Below are positions 19,019 to 27,868 of a stretch of 64,000 nt of DNA, in pieces (the first letter of the stretch is position 1; each line of letters opens with the position of its first letter). A model generated the notes under the pieces. The model saw nothing but the letters and a program-made list of their open reading frames with translations, was not told the DNA's origin and did not search any database. The stretch is from Rhizorhapis suberifaciens (lineage in GTDB: Bacteria > Pseudomonadota > Alphaproteobacteria > Sphingomonadales > Sphingomonadaceae), in contig NZ_JACHOV010000001.1 in NCBI RefSeq assembly GCF_014200045.1, forward strand, positions 248,001-312,000, read 5' to 3'. A program made the position numbers and the translations under genes.

Positions 19019-19603
19019 TCAAGAGAAAGTGCGGCTCAACGGCAATGGCGGCGGTTCAGCCTCATAGTTCGCGCCCTGCAGCGCGGGCACAATATCCTCG
19101 ACGCGATCGACAGCGATCCATGCCTGCATGAACTCAGGAGGTGTCAGACCGGCGTCCACCGTGTGCTGAAAAAGGTCGAACAGCGGTTGCCAGAACCCTT
19201 CCCGGTTATAGAACACCACAGGCTTGCTATGCAGGTCCAGTCGGCGCCAGGATAAAATTTCGACGATTTCCTCCAGCGTGCCGATCCCGCCCGGCAGCGC
19301 CACAAAGGCGTCGGACTGTTCAAACATCCGCATCTTGCGATCGTGCATGCTTTCCACCACGACGTGCTCGACGATCTCAAGAGCACGTTCAGGAGCCACG
19401 AGAAATTCAGGGATAAGCCCCAGCACTCGACCACCTGCTTCATGCGCCGCGCGTGCGCAAGCGCCCATCAGGCCAACACCGCCGCCGCCGTAAATGAGCG
19501 TCAAACGGGCCTGCGCAAGCGCGCGGCCCAAATGCGCCGCTGAGCGCAGGTAAGCCGGATCGGCGTCCTCAGCCGAGCCGCAGAATACGCACACTGATTG
19601 CAT
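19019..19603 (-). CDS. LOG-family cytokinin nucleotide phosphoribohydrolase
   Basis: A 194-residue Rossmann-like protein with the family signature PGGIGTLEE plus SVCVFCGSAEDADPAY, LIYGGGGVGLMGACA and the MHDRKMRMFEQSDAF segment. LOG proteins release free cytokinin bases from their 5'-monophosphates; some bacterial members act mainly on AMP. Its position 49 bases after an isopentenyltransferase gene supports the cytokinin role. The start at 19603 has AGGA eight bases upstream and gives the usual family N-terminus; in-frame ATGs at 19612 and 19627 are alternatives. Confidence 0.88.
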   Translation of the reverse strand: MQSVCVFCGSAEDADPAYLRSAAHLGRALAQARLTLIYGGGGVGLMGACARAAHEAGGRVLGLIPEFLVAPERALEIVEHVVVESMHDRKMRMFEQSDAFVALPGGIGTLEEIVEILSWRRLDLHSKPVVFYNREGFWQPLFDLFQHTVDAGLTPPEFMQAWIAVDRVEDIVPALQGANYEAEPPPLPLSRTFS

Positions 19604-19652
19604 CTCGCCCATCCTGTTACCGTCCATGCGCGTCAACAGCCCGCCTTTCCAA

Positions 19653-20411
19653 TCATGAACCAGCAGGGATCGCGTTGACAGGGAGAATTTGCGCCTCGTT
19701 ATGTTGCGCATCCCCCTGCCAGCTCAGCGGCAGCGGATGGAACTCGCGTGTCTGCCATCGGGCATGATCAAGATACTCCTCGGCTATGCCCTCGATCAGC
19801 TGGCGCTGGCGTCGACGGTCCAGTTCAACGATCTGCGGCACTGGAAACCCGTGTTCCCTGGCGAAGCGGATGACATAGCGATATCCATCAATGTCCTCGA
19901 GAATGGGATGGGTGGCCGGATCAGACCATAGGGAGACAAGTTCGTCCAGTAATGACGGTTGTCCTTCCCTGTGCTGGAACATCTCCTGAACCCGAGCCCT
20001 TGCGCGGGTCAGGAACATGTCGGGATCGCCCAGTTGAAGGCTGTCTGCCCGCCACTGAAAGCGCTCCCAATAGGGGTCCGAAATCATTCTGTTCAGCAGG
20101 GATACCGAGCCGCCTTCCAGAATGACCAACTCGCTGCTGACAGCGCACTCGGCTACACGCCGTTTGAGCAACTCATTTGCCTCGTCTGCCGCAATGACGC
20201 CTTGGATCAACTTCCGCGAACAGAGATAAATCCTTTGTGTGCCCCGCAGCTCGCTTGGCATCGGTCGGCCGCTTCCGGTCGATATCTCGAAACAGCACTG
20301 CACCCGATCCAGTGAAATCACCGGTGCGCCGGTTCGTTCGGCAAGGGCGACAGCGGCCGCAGTTTTGCCGGTGCTGGTGGGCCCTCGGATGAGATGAAGT
20401 GTGAAGCTCAT
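19653..20411 (-). CDS. ipt: Adenylate dimethylallyltransferase (cytokinin-forming isopentenyltransferase, Tzs/Ipt type)
   Basis: A 252-residue protein that aligns by eye from end to end with Agrobacterium Tzs/Ipt, not with the tRNA-modifying MiaA group. Visible blocks are the P-loop GPTSTGKT (10-17), SLDRVQCC (33-40, with the expected Asp35), STGSGRP, LEGGSVSLLNRM, ILEDIDGYRY and EYLDHARWQ. It should transfer a prenyl group to N6 of AMP in the first step of cytokinin synthesis. Asp175 and His216 fall at the positions linked in Tzs to use of the hydroxylated donor HMBDP, so direct zeatin-type product is possible (inference). Its ATG follows the upstream gene's TAG with no gap. Confidence 0.9.
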   Translation of the reverse strand: MSFTLHLIRGPTSTGKTAAAVALAERTGAPVISLDRVQCCFEISTGSGRPMPSELRGTQRIYLCSRKLIQGVIAADEANELLKRRVAECAVSSELVILEGGSVSLLNRMISDPYWERFQWRADSLQLGDPDMFLTRARARVQEMFQHREGQPSLLDELVSLWSDPATHPILEDIDGYRYVIRFAREHGFPVPQIVELDRRRQRQLIEGIAEEYLDHARWQTREFHPLPLSWQGDAQHNEAQILPVNAIPAGS

Positions 20412-20996
20412 CTATGTGTTACCGCCTATTTCGATATGGTGAGAGAAGCCGCGCCTCGTCGCTGGGGAGAGGGTCGGAAGATAGTTGTCGAGCACCTTGA
20501 CGACCTGCTCGCAGACGCCGCTCTTCCAGTTCCGCGAAAACAGGAAACCGCTCGTCCTGCGTGCCGACGCAGCGGGAATCTCCCATGCGACGCCTCGCTC
20601 GCCATCTGTCATGTTCAACAGATCTCGACCGATTTTCGGTTCAGCGGCGTCGTAGAGCAGGCAGGTACGCAGTCCGCGTTTGGCAAGCTTGTCGAATGAA
20701 TGGGCGGCCTCGCTCAAACGGGCTGGCGATGAGAGCGGCGCTGATGGGTGGATGCAGGCGATATCGTGCGCTGCGATGCTATGATGCCCCCCGTTGATGC
20801 CAGTACCGGCGAGGAAGAAATGCTTGCCGCTACGCCCTGCGGGAAGCACCCAGCTGTGATCCGCAGCCTGGCCCAATACACTCGCCTTCAATTGGGAAAA
20901 GACCAGGGCAAACTCGAAATCTTCAAAACTGATGACTTCCATAAGGCAAAGAAATTCGAGAATGTCGGCGGTGTCATCGGCGTCATAAAGGGACAT
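20412..20996 (-). CDS. Unrecognised 194-aa protein, first gene of the cytokinin cassette
   Basis: I do not recognise this protein. It is 194 residues, mixed alpha/beta in composition, without signal peptide, membrane segment or obvious catalytic motif; there is a His-rich patch GGHHSIAAHD and a C-terminal helix CEQVVKVLDNYL. Codon use looks like real coding sequence (G/C-rich third positions). Its TAG is immediately followed by the ipt ATG, so the two are very likely translated together. It could be a regulator or an accessory enzyme; nothing in the sequence decides this. A shorter open frame on the opposite strand (20748-21092) is considered a shadow. Confidence 0.6.
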   Translation of the reverse strand: MSLYDADDTADILEFLCLMEVISFEDFEFALVFSQLKASVLGQAADHSWVLPAGRSGKHFFLAGTGINGGHHSIAAHDIACIHPSAPLSSPARLSEAAHSFDKLAKRGLRTCLLYDAAEPKIGRDLLNMTDGERGVAWEIPAASARRTSGFLFSRNWKSGVCEQVVKVLDNYLPTLSPATRRGFSHHIEIGGNT

Positions 20997-21085
20997 GGGA
21001 TAACAGCCTCATCATTAAAGCAAACAGGCGCGGACCTGCTCCTTCGGGGCGCTACAAGCAGCCATGAAGGCGCCTCGGAAAGTCA

Positions 21086-21097
21086 ATTGTGAACAAT
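21086..21097. promoter_or_regulatory. Short palindrome upstream of the ipt cassette
   Basis: ATTGT-GA-ACAAT is a 5+5 palindrome about 90 bases before the first gene of the cassette, in a 288-base gap that otherwise shows no gene and no clear promoter. It could be an operator but is short enough to be chance. Confidence 0.25.
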
Positions 21098-21284
21098 CTT
21101 TTGGCTTGCGGGGGGTAGGTCTATTCCTATTTGTCAGCAACCGACATTGGGTTCGTTTTGAGAACATTTGATGTCATTTCGAACCTGGCCCTGGCGATAG
21201 CGCCGGGAAAACAAGGGCGCGTGATCTTTCCAGATCCCTGATTTCTCTCAGCCAATTTTGATGCAAAGTGGAGCGATCACTCCA

Positions 21285-21689
21285 TCAGCTGCATAGCGCG
21301 TCGATTGCCCCCTGCAGGATGTAGCTCGCGGCCAGCTTGTCGACCAACTCGCCCCGGCGTCCTCGGCTGGCGTCGGCATCGATCAGCGTCCGCGTCACCG
21401 CCTGCGTCGACCAGCGCTCGTCCCACAGCAATATGGGAAGGCCCAGATCCGTCATATTTCTGGCGAAGGCCCTGCTGGACTGGCTTCGAGGCGATTCGCT
21501 TCCGTCCAGGTTGAAGGGTAGTCCGACGACGATCCCTTTCACCTGCTGCTCCCCCATAAATTTGGCCAGCGCAGCCTTGTCCTTGGTGAATTTCGTCCGT
21601 GTGAGGGTGTGGGCCGGGCTGGCGATAGACCAGCCGGCATCGCACAGCGCCAGGCCGATAGTCTTCGTGCCTACATCCAGGCCGATCAA
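21285..21689 (-). CDS. ruvX: Holliday junction resolvase-like protein RuvX (YqgF)
   Basis: An RNase H-fold nuclease of 134 residues linked to 16S pre-rRNA 5' maturation and Holliday junction processing. Motifs are [14 protein letters not shown] (first acidic site), [24 protein letters not shown] and [10 protein letters not shown]. The only standard start in frame is TTG at 21689, which places the conserved strand at residue 2. Upstream in frame the codons still read like a typical family N-terminus ([10 protein letters not shown]), and an ATT at 21755 has AAAGG eight bases before it, so the true start may be non-canonical and overlap the DUF3089 gene end. Confidence 0.85.
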   Translation of the reverse strand: MIGLDVGTKTIGLALCDAGWSIASPAHTLTRTKFTKDKAALAKFMGEQQVKGIVVGLPFNLDGSESPRSQSSRAFARNMTDLGLPILLWDERWSTQAVTRTLIDADASRGRRGELVDKLAASYILQGAIDALCS

Positions 21690-21739
21690 TCGCCCGCCCG
21701 AGGGCAGCGCCGCGCGGAACTGCGTTCTGTCGGCGGTGA

Positions 21740-22846
21740 TCAGCGCGTCAGAAATGACTTTAGCCTTTCATTCGCATCTGCCCGGACATTCGCCCAGAAA
21801 AGCGCATAATCATAAACATGGTAATTGTTGCCGGGCAGCACATAGGGGCCAAGCTCTGGCGGATCCCCTATCAGCAAATAGCCTTGTGCGTCGCAACGGG
21901 CGGGAACAGCCGCTTGAATTAGCGCAGCGCCGCTCATCTCCTCATCGGGGATTAGTGTGCCAAGGTTCAGATTTGCGGCCGCCTCGCTGTCCGGCGCGCC
22001 GGTCAACGGGTTGGTGCAAAGCATGTGGGTGCCCTTCCGCGATTTGCCATTGAAACCGACGCTTGTATCGTAAATCGTCTGAATAGCGGCCGGATCGGCT
22101 GGTTCGGCAAAGCTTTGCCAGCTCAAGATGCAACCCGTTTCCGCCTTGTCGCCACAAGCCGGCATCCCCAGGTCAGGCAAGTCATTTTCGACAGAAATCG
22201 GCCAGCCAACCACATAGGCGGCGACCACTCTGCTGGCGATGGGGGTTCCGGCGACACGCTCCCGCAACAGCCGGACGAGATGCAGTGCGCCCTGGCTATG
22301 CCCGGCAAGGATCAGTGGCCGCTGGGGATTGCGGGCCAGAAACTCGTCAAAGGCGGAAAGGACATCGATATAGGCGGCCGACAATGCCCGCTTTGCCTCC
22401 ACCTTGCCGGTCAGGAAGGCGCCGAAGGTCGCCTGGCGGTAACGCGGGGCCCAGATCTCACCGGCATTGTTGAATGCACTGGCCTGACTCTGGATGAACA
22501 GTTTAGCACGATCCGAGGCTTCAACATCGTCCAGCGGTGCGTTCCAGCTTTCCCGTTCCAGATAGGATGTCGGGTGAATGAAGAATATCGCCGCGGATCC
22601 TGCCTTACCAGCTTCAACGCCATGGGGCGTCCAAAGCGCCGGATTATCGTGCGCAATGTCCGGCCGCGCATACCACATGCGCGGCGACTCATAGGCATTC
22701 TGCCGCAAGCGCTTCAATGGAACATAGTCAGCGGAGGGAACCATGGCGGCGGTCATCAGCTGCTCGCCCCATATCCGATAGGCAAAGGCGCCAGCCACCA
22801 CGAGCATGATCAATATGGCTACCAGATAAAGAAATTTGCGGGCCAA
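21740..22846 (-). CDS. DUF3089 domain-containing protein, alpha/beta-hydrolase-like, membrane-anchored
   Basis: A 368-residue protein with one N-terminal membrane segment ([22 protein letters not shown]) and a domain outside the membrane. The nucleophile elbow GHSQGALHL (in ILAGHSQG) and FFIHPTSYL are characteristic of DUF3089, a family related to lipases and esterases; the substrate is unknown. I place the start at TTG 22846 because GGAGAG lies just upstream and the protein then begins LARKFLYL, as expected for a signal anchor. The frame also offers a GTG at 22909. Confidence 0.75.
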   Translation of the reverse strand: MARKFLYLVAILIMLVVAGAFAYRIWGEQLMTAAMVPSADYVPLKRLRQNAYESPRMWYARPDIAHDNPALWTPHGVEAGKAGSAAIFFIHPTSYLERESWNAPLDDVEASDRAKLFIQSQASAFNNAGEIWAPRYRQATFGAFLTGKVEAKRALSAAYIDVLSAFDEFLARNPQRPLILAGHSQGALHLVRLLRERVAGTPIASRVVAAYVVGWPISVENDLPDLGMPACGDKAETGCILSWQSFAEPADPAAIQTIYDTSVGFNGKSRKGTHMLCTNPLTGAPDSEAAANLNLGTLIPDEEMSGAALIQAAVPARCDAQGYLLIGDPPELGPYVLPGNNYHVYDYALFWANVRADANERLKSFLTR

Positions 22847-23092
22847 ATGGCTCTCCGATAACGCAATGTAACTGACAGGGTCGGGGCACGGCTTCCGTCT
22901 TCCAAGCACGGATGCCGTTTGTCATGCAAGGGGATTGGGTGAACAACAGCTTGCCGGTTAACTTATTTGAGTGATGTTGTCCCTCGCTTGCAGCCTTTGC
23001 GAATAACTGCCCCGTCGTCAACGCCAACCGCGATTATCAATTAAGCACCGGGCAAGTGTTGCCTAACAGGCGCGGACCCTAGATAAGGCGCC

Positions 23093-23770
23093 ATGACAGA
23101 ACAGACCGGACATTCTCCCAAGCCGATAACCCGAATTCAGGCAAATCTTTTGGCCGCCTCGGAACGCAGGCTTTTACTGTGGTTGTGCAGCCGAATGCCC
23201 CTGTGGGTTAAGCCGGATCATCTTACCACCATCGGTGTCGTGGGGGCGGTGGCGATATTCGCCGGCTATGCGGCAAGCAGCTTTGCTGTAGGCTGGCTTT
23301 GGCTGGCGATCGGCGGTTATGTCGTGCAATGGTTCGGCGATTCCATGGATGGAAGCCTGGCACGGTATCGTCATGTTGAACGGCCATCCTTTGGCTATTT
23401 TATCGATCATAGTTGTGACGGCATTACAACGCTGCTCATCCTCGTTGGAATGGGGTTTAGTCCATATATAAGGCTGGACGTCGCTCTGATCGCGCTTGCG
23501 GGCTACTTGCTGCTTTCCGTTCACGCCTATCTTGCTGCCCGTGTAATGGGCGAACTGAAGCTTTCCTATCTCGCCGCGGGACCTACCGAGCTCAGGCTGG
23601 TCCTTATAACGCTGACCTTGGCTATGATGGCCTTTGGCCCGGCACCGGCCCTGTTCGCTCCGGCTTCGGGCTTCGATCTCTTTGTCGGGTCCGTCGGAAT
23701 AATATTCATCCTGCTTTTCCTCACTCAAACGCTTGTGACGGCCCGGCGGCTTGCTTCCAGGGAGAGCTGA
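23093..23770 (+). CDS. CDP-alcohol phosphatidyltransferase family membrane protein
   Basis: A 225-residue integral membrane protein with about five or six hydrophobic segments. The signature D-G-x2-A-R-x8-G-x3-D-x3-D is visible in SMDGSLARYRHVERPSFGYF followed by IDHSCD. These enzymes join a CDP-linked lipid or alcohol to an acceptor hydroxyl in phospholipid synthesis. The acceptor cannot be deduced here. It reads away from the DUF3089 gene. Confidence 0.82.
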   Translation: MTEQTGHSPKPITRIQANLLAASERRLLLWLCSRMPLWVKPDHLTTIGVVGAVAIFAGYAASSFAVGWLWLAIGGYVVQWFGDSMDGSLARYRHVERPSFGYFIDHSCDGITTLLILVGMGFSPYIRLDVALIALAGYLLLSVHAYLAARVMGELKLSYLAAGPTELRLVLITLTLAMMAFGPAPALFAPASGFDLFVGSVGIIFILLFLTQTLVTARRLASRES

Positions 23771-23878
23771 ATCCTCTGGCGGCGGCAATCCCTATGCAGG
23801 AAGCTCAAGTTTTCTGGCGTTTGCGGATTGCCACTCTACACCCTAACATCTTGTGCAGCGGATTGGGGAGGGCATGAT

Positions 23879-25636
23879 ATGGAAGTCGATGATCAGCAGG
23901 GCTGGGCTTTCAGGACATGGCTCCTCTTTCTGCTGGGCGGTGTCGCAGGGATCGTCGTTCACTGGCTGGGAGACAGCGTCGCGGGATCGCCCCCGGACAG
24001 TTTCCGCCTTGCGCTCGCGACCCTCATCGGCACTGGAGTGACGGTGTTCGGCTTTACGCTGGAGCGCCGGGAATGGCGTTCGACGGCGACTTTTTCCCTG
24101 TTGGCCGCTCTGGTCGTATCCTCCGTCATTTATTGGAATGGTGGCCCTGACGACTGGTACGCCGCCAATGGCTGGCGGCTCCTTTGTGCGGCTATTGCGG
24201 TCGCCATCGCCGCGCCACTGTTCCAGTCCTGGCGTGAACGGTCGGAGGGTGCGTTCGATTGGCGAACAGCCTTTCCCTACGCGTCTGTGCATGATCGCGC
24301 TTGGACTACCGTGGTCCTGTGGTTTCTGGCCTGGGCCTTTGCCGGCATCGTCATGTTGCTGGCGTTGCTCCTTTCAGAACTGTTCCAATTGATCGGCATC
24401 ACATTCCTGAGAGAGGCGCTTCGCGAGGATTGGTTCATCATGGGCCTGTTGGGAGCAGCACTCGGCGCGGGCATTGGACTGCTGCGGGACCGCGACCGAA
24501 TGCTTGCCATGCTTCAACGGGTAGCGATGACCATATTTTCGGTGCTGGCCCCGATATTGGGCGCTGGATTGTTGCTGTTCGTTCTAGCCCTTCCGTTCAC
24601 CGGATTGACGCCGCTATGGGATGCGACCCGCTCCACGACGCCCATTCTTCTTTCCACAATCAGTGCCGCCATTCTGCTTATCAATGCCGTGATCGGCGAT
24701 TCGACCGAAGATGAGGCAAAGTTGCCCGCGTTGCGCTGGGGCGCGATGGCTCTGGGCGCGACGATTTTGCCACTCGCCGTGATTGCGGCGATATCGACCG
24801 GGCTCCGGATCGGCCAATATGGCCTCACTCCCGACAGATTGTGGGCGGTGGTGTTTACCGCCATCGCCATGGCGTTCGGCGTTGCCTATGCGGTTGCGTT
24901 GGCATGGAAGCGCGCGGGCTGGGCCATGCCTCTTCGAAGGGCGAATTTGGTGCTGGCGATCCTGCTCTGCGGCATAGCGTTCATACTTTCGACGCCGCTC
25001 TTGAGTTTTGGGGCGCTCTCCACCCGGGACCAGGTTGCGCGGCTGAAAGATGGGCGGACGCCGCTGGGCCGCTTCGACTGGGCGGCTCTCTGGTTCGACT
25101 TTGGTCCAACCGGAAAGCAGGCCGTGCGGGACCTCGCAAAAAGCGGCAACGCTGAAATCCGCAAACGTGCGAAGGAGATTCAGCAGGCCAAATATCGGTG
25201 GGACGCGACGGAGCTTGACCAGCGCCGCATCGCCGCCGAAACGCTCGACCGCAGGCTGACCATCCTGCCGGCAAAGGTGGCGTTACCGGAAGACCTTCAG
25301 ACACGCCTTTCAGGCAGTGACATGTGCGGACCTTCCCAAAGCTGCGTTCTGCTGTACCGCCCTAGCGAAAGCAGCGCGGTGTTGATCACCACGCCTTGCG
25401 ACAATTGCGACCCAATGGTGCGGCCTATCTATGCGCTCAATGGTCGGTGGCAGGAGCAACAGGGCAGTGGACCCGTTGCGGTCTGGCCAGTCATTTCCGC
25501 GCGCCAGGCTTCTCCAAGCGAAGCGGAGCGCCAAGCCATTGCGGAAGCCATAAGGCAGGGCAAGGTGGACATCCGCCCGGTCCGGCGCCGCCAGCTTTTC
25601 ATTGATGGGAAAGCCGCCGGTCAGCCCTTTGAATAG
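23879..25636 (+). CDS. DUF4153 domain-containing integral membrane protein
   Basis: A 585-residue protein with roughly ten to twelve hydrophobic segments over the first 370 residues (for example GIVVHWLGDSVAG onward, AFAGIVMLLALLLSELFQLIG, LILAPILGAGLLLFVLALPF-like stretches) and a soluble C-terminal part of about 200 residues. The C-terminal part contains paired cysteines (DMCGPSQSC, TTPCDNC). It fits DUF4153, whose function is unknown. The ATG at 23879 has GGGGAGGG six bases before it; the frame opens earlier, at 23828. Confidence 0.75.
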   Translation: MEVDDQQGWAFRTWLLFLLGGVAGIVVHWLGDSVAGSPPDSFRLALATLIGTGVTVFGFTLERREWRSTATFSLLAALVVSSVIYWNGGPDDWYAANGWRLLCAAIAVAIAAPLFQSWRERSEGAFDWRTAFPYASVHDRAWTTVVLWFLAWAFAGIVMLLALLLSELFQLIGITFLREALREDWFIMGLLGAALGAGIGLLRDRDRMLAMLQRVAMTIFSVLAPILGAGLLLFVLALPFTGLTPLWDATRSTTPILLSTISAAILLINAVIGDSTEDEAKLPALRWGAMALGATILPLAVIAAISTGLRIGQYGLTPDRLWAVVFTAIAMAFGVAYAVALAWKRAGWAMPLRRANLVLAILLCGIAFILSTPLLSFGALSTRDQVARLKDGRTPLGRFDWAALWFDFGPTGKQAVRDLAKSGNAEIRKRAKEIQQAKYRWDATELDQRRIAAETLDRRLTILPAKVALPEDLQTRLSGSDMCGPSQSCVLLYRPSESSAVLITTPCDNCDPMVRPIYALNGRWQEQQGSGPVAVWPVISARQASPSEAERQAIAEAIRQGKVDIRPVRRRQLFIDGKAAGQPFE

Positions 25637-25680
25637 GAAAGCGGCTTGAAGCAATGCTGAGCGGGTGCTAGCGGCTGGAC

Positions 25681-25968
25681 ATGTCTGTCGATCATGCAAC
25701 CGTCAAGAAAATCGCCAGCCTCGCTCGCCTCGCGATCAGTGATGCCGAGGCCGATGCGCTGGTGCCCGAACTCAACAATATCCTTGGCTGGGTGGAACAG
25801 CTTGGGGAGGTAGACGTCACTGGCGTAGAGCCGATGACCGCCGTTATTCCCAAGAAGCTGTATCTGCGAGAGGATATCGTGACTGACGGCAATGTCCGCG
25901 AAAAGGTGCTCGCCAACGCGCCGCAAGCTGAACATGGCTTCTTTGCCGTGCCCAAGGTGATCGAATAA
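25681..25968 (+). CDS. gatC: Asp-tRNA(Asn)/Glu-tRNA(Gln) amidotransferase subunit C
   Basis: A 95-residue linker subunit that wraps around GatA and GatB in the tRNA-dependent amidotransferase. The family pattern is clear: [43 protein letters not shown] and the C-terminal FFAVPKVIE. Its TAA overlaps the gatA ATG by one base (TAATG), giving translational coupling. Confidence 0.95.
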   Translation: MSVDHATVKKIASLARLAISDAEADALVPELNNILGWVEQLGEVDVTGVEPMTAVIPKKLYLREDIVTDGNVREKVLANAPQAEHGFFAVPKVIE

Positions 25969-27449
25969 TGACCGACTTCACCGATCTCACCGTCGCCAGC
26001 ATCCGCGATGGCTTCCGCAAGGGCGACTTTACCGCGCGCGAAGTAGCGGAGGCGTTCAATGCCAATGTCGCAGCCGCCAGGGCCTTGAATGCCTTTATCG
26101 TCGAAACACCGGATCACGCGCTTGCCGCCGCCGATGCCGCGGATAAGGCGCGGACCGACGGAAAGCTGCTGCCGTTATCTGGCGTTCCTATCGGCATGAA
26201 GGACCTTTTCTGCACACAGGGTGTCCAGACAACCGCCGCCAGCCATATTCTGGAAGGTTTCGTTCCCACTTATGAATCTACCGTTTCCCGCCATTTGTTC
26301 GAGGCCGGGGCCGGGATGCTCGGGAAGCTCAATCTCGATCAGTTCGCGATGGGCTCCTCCAATGAGACGAGCTATTTCGGAAATGTGATTTCGCCCTGGC
26401 GCCGCGCCGACGGCGGCAACGCCGACCTGGCTCCCGGCGGCTCTTCCGGCGGCAGTTCTTCGGCAATTTCCGCGCGTCTCTGCCCAGCGGCGACCGGCAC
26501 CGACACGGGCGGCTCCATCCGGCAGCCGGCAGCCTTCACGGGCATTTCCGGTATCAAGCCGACATACGGCCGTTGCTCGCGCTGGGGCATCGTCGCTTTC
26601 GCCAGCTCGCTCGATCAGGCAGGGCCAATGGCCCGCGATGTGCGCGATTGCGCAATCATGTTGGAAAATATGGCGGGCTTCGACCCGCGTGACGCGACCT
26701 CGCTCGACCTGCCGGTACCGCAATGGGAAGCCGGCCTTTCCAGTGACCTGAAGGGTAAGCGCGTTGGCATACCCAAAGAGTATCGCGTCGCTGGCATGCC
26801 TGCCGAGATCGAGGCGCTCTGGGAGCAGGGTATCGCGTTCCTGAAGGATGCGGGAGCGGAGATCGTCGAGGTCTCCTTGCCTCACACCCAATACGCGTTG
26901 CCGACCTATTATATCATCGCTCCCGCAGAGGCGTCGTCCAACCTCGCACGCTATGATGGTGTCCGCTACGGACATCGTGAACTTCCAGAAGGAGCGGGTC
27001 TGCAGGACATGTACGCCGCCACCCGCGCTGCCGGTTTTGGCGCGGAGGTGAAGCGCAGAATCATGATCGGCACCTATGTGCTCAGTGCCGGTTTCTACGA
27101 CGCCTATTACACACAGGCACAGAAAGTCCGCACCTTGATCGCCCGCGATTTCGAAAAGGTGTGGGAAAGCTGTGACCTGCTGCTGACCCCCACTGCCCCC
27201 AGCGCGGCCTTCGCGTTGGGAGAAAAGCAGGCCGACCCGCTGGCGATGTATTTGAACGACGTCTTCACCGTTCCTGCTTCGCTGGCCGGCCTCCCGGCGA
27301 TGTCGGTGCCTGGCGGCCTCGACGCGCAGGGCTTGCCGCTGGGTCTCCAAATCATCGGCAAGCCCCTGGATGAGCAGGGGGTGCTGAATGCAGGCTTCGC
27401 GATAGAGGAACGAGCGAATTTCACCGCGCGGCCGGGGAAGTGGTGGTGA
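25968..27449 (+). CDS. gatA: Asp-tRNA(Asn)/Glu-tRNA(Gln) amidotransferase subunit A
   Basis: A 493-residue amidase that releases ammonia from glutamine for the transamidation of misacylated tRNA. The Ser-cisSer-Lys amidase triad is visible: Lys in [13 protein letters not shown], the glycine/serine-rich [13 protein letters not shown] block and [13 protein letters not shown]. The length is normal. It overlaps gatC by one base and is followed by a small membrane-protein gene before gatB. Confidence 0.96.
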   Translation: MTDFTDLTVASIRDGFRKGDFTAREVAEAFNANVAAARALNAFIVETPDHALAAADAADKARTDGKLLPLSGVPIGMKDLFCTQGVQTTAASHILEGFVPTYESTVSRHLFEAGAGMLGKLNLDQFAMGSSNETSYFGNVISPWRRADGGNADLAPGGSSGGSSSAISARLCPAATGTDTGGSIRQPAAFTGISGIKPTYGRCSRWGIVAFASSLDQAGPMARDVRDCAIMLENMAGFDPRDATSLDLPVPQWEAGLSSDLKGKRVGIPKEYRVAGMPAEIEALWEQGIAFLKDAGAEIVEVSLPHTQYALPTYYIIAPAEASSNLARYDGVRYGHRELPEGAGLQDMYAATRAAGFGAEVKRRIMIGTYVLSAGFYDAYYTQAQKVRTLIARDFEKVWESCDLLLTPTAPSAAFALGEKQADPLAMYLNDVFTVPASLAGLPAMSVPGGLDAQGLPLGLQIIGKPLDEQGVLNAGFAIEERANFTARPGKWW

Positions 27450-27472
27450 GGGGGAGGCATCAAGGCGATGAT

Positions 27473-27868
27473 ATGGCCTTTGAAGCTCAGGAGGCGGAGC
27501 GGGTTTTTGACTTCGTTAATCTAACCTTCGGGGCTTTCTTAAGTGCTTATCTTGGAGTGCAACTGGCTCAATCACCTCCGGATTTTGACAGGGTGATCAG
27601 AATTGGAGCGTTGCTTGTTGAAATAGGTTTTGTTGGGCTGAGCCTCAGGTCGTTGGGTATCGCGCTTATTCGAGGCATATCGACAACGAAATTTACGGTT
27701 GCGAGCGCGACCGCGTTGATGACGGGCGGTGCCGCTTATGTGCTGACCTGCCGTGAGTTAGGCTATCCGATGACCATAATGGGGGTGATTGGTTTGGCTT
27801 GGCTGACCGCTCCTCTAATAGGCTTGATACCTCTGATATTCCGTCGATGGATCAAAATTTATGACTGA
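27473..27868 (+). CDS. Small integral membrane protein encoded between gatA and gatB
   Basis: A 131-residue protein with about four hydrophobic segments ([31 protein letters not shown], a third near [13 protein letters not shown], and [23 protein letters not shown]). I recognise no family. The ATG at 27473 has AAGG seven bases before it; the frame opens at 27440 inside gatA. Its end overlaps the gatB start by 8 bases. Codons are noticeably more AT-rich than in gatA and gatB, which hints at later acquisition. Confidence 0.6.
   Translation: MAFEAQEAERVFDFVNLTFGAFLSAYLGVQLAQSPPDFDRVIRIGALLVEIGFVGLSLRSLGIALIRGISTTKFTVASATALMTGGAAYVLTCRELGYPMTIMGVIGLAWLTAPLIGLIPLIFRRWIKIYD

Noticed and set aside
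20748-21092. A 114-codon + strand frame overlapping the first gene of the cytokinin cassette
   Set aside because: No recognisable features, and the minus-strand frame abuts ipt exactly and has better codon use.
20997-21284. Small RNA or riboswitch in the 288-base gap before the cytokinin cassette
   Set aside because: No strong stem set, terminator or known aptamer pattern could be seen; only a short ATTGT-GA-ACAAT palindrome.
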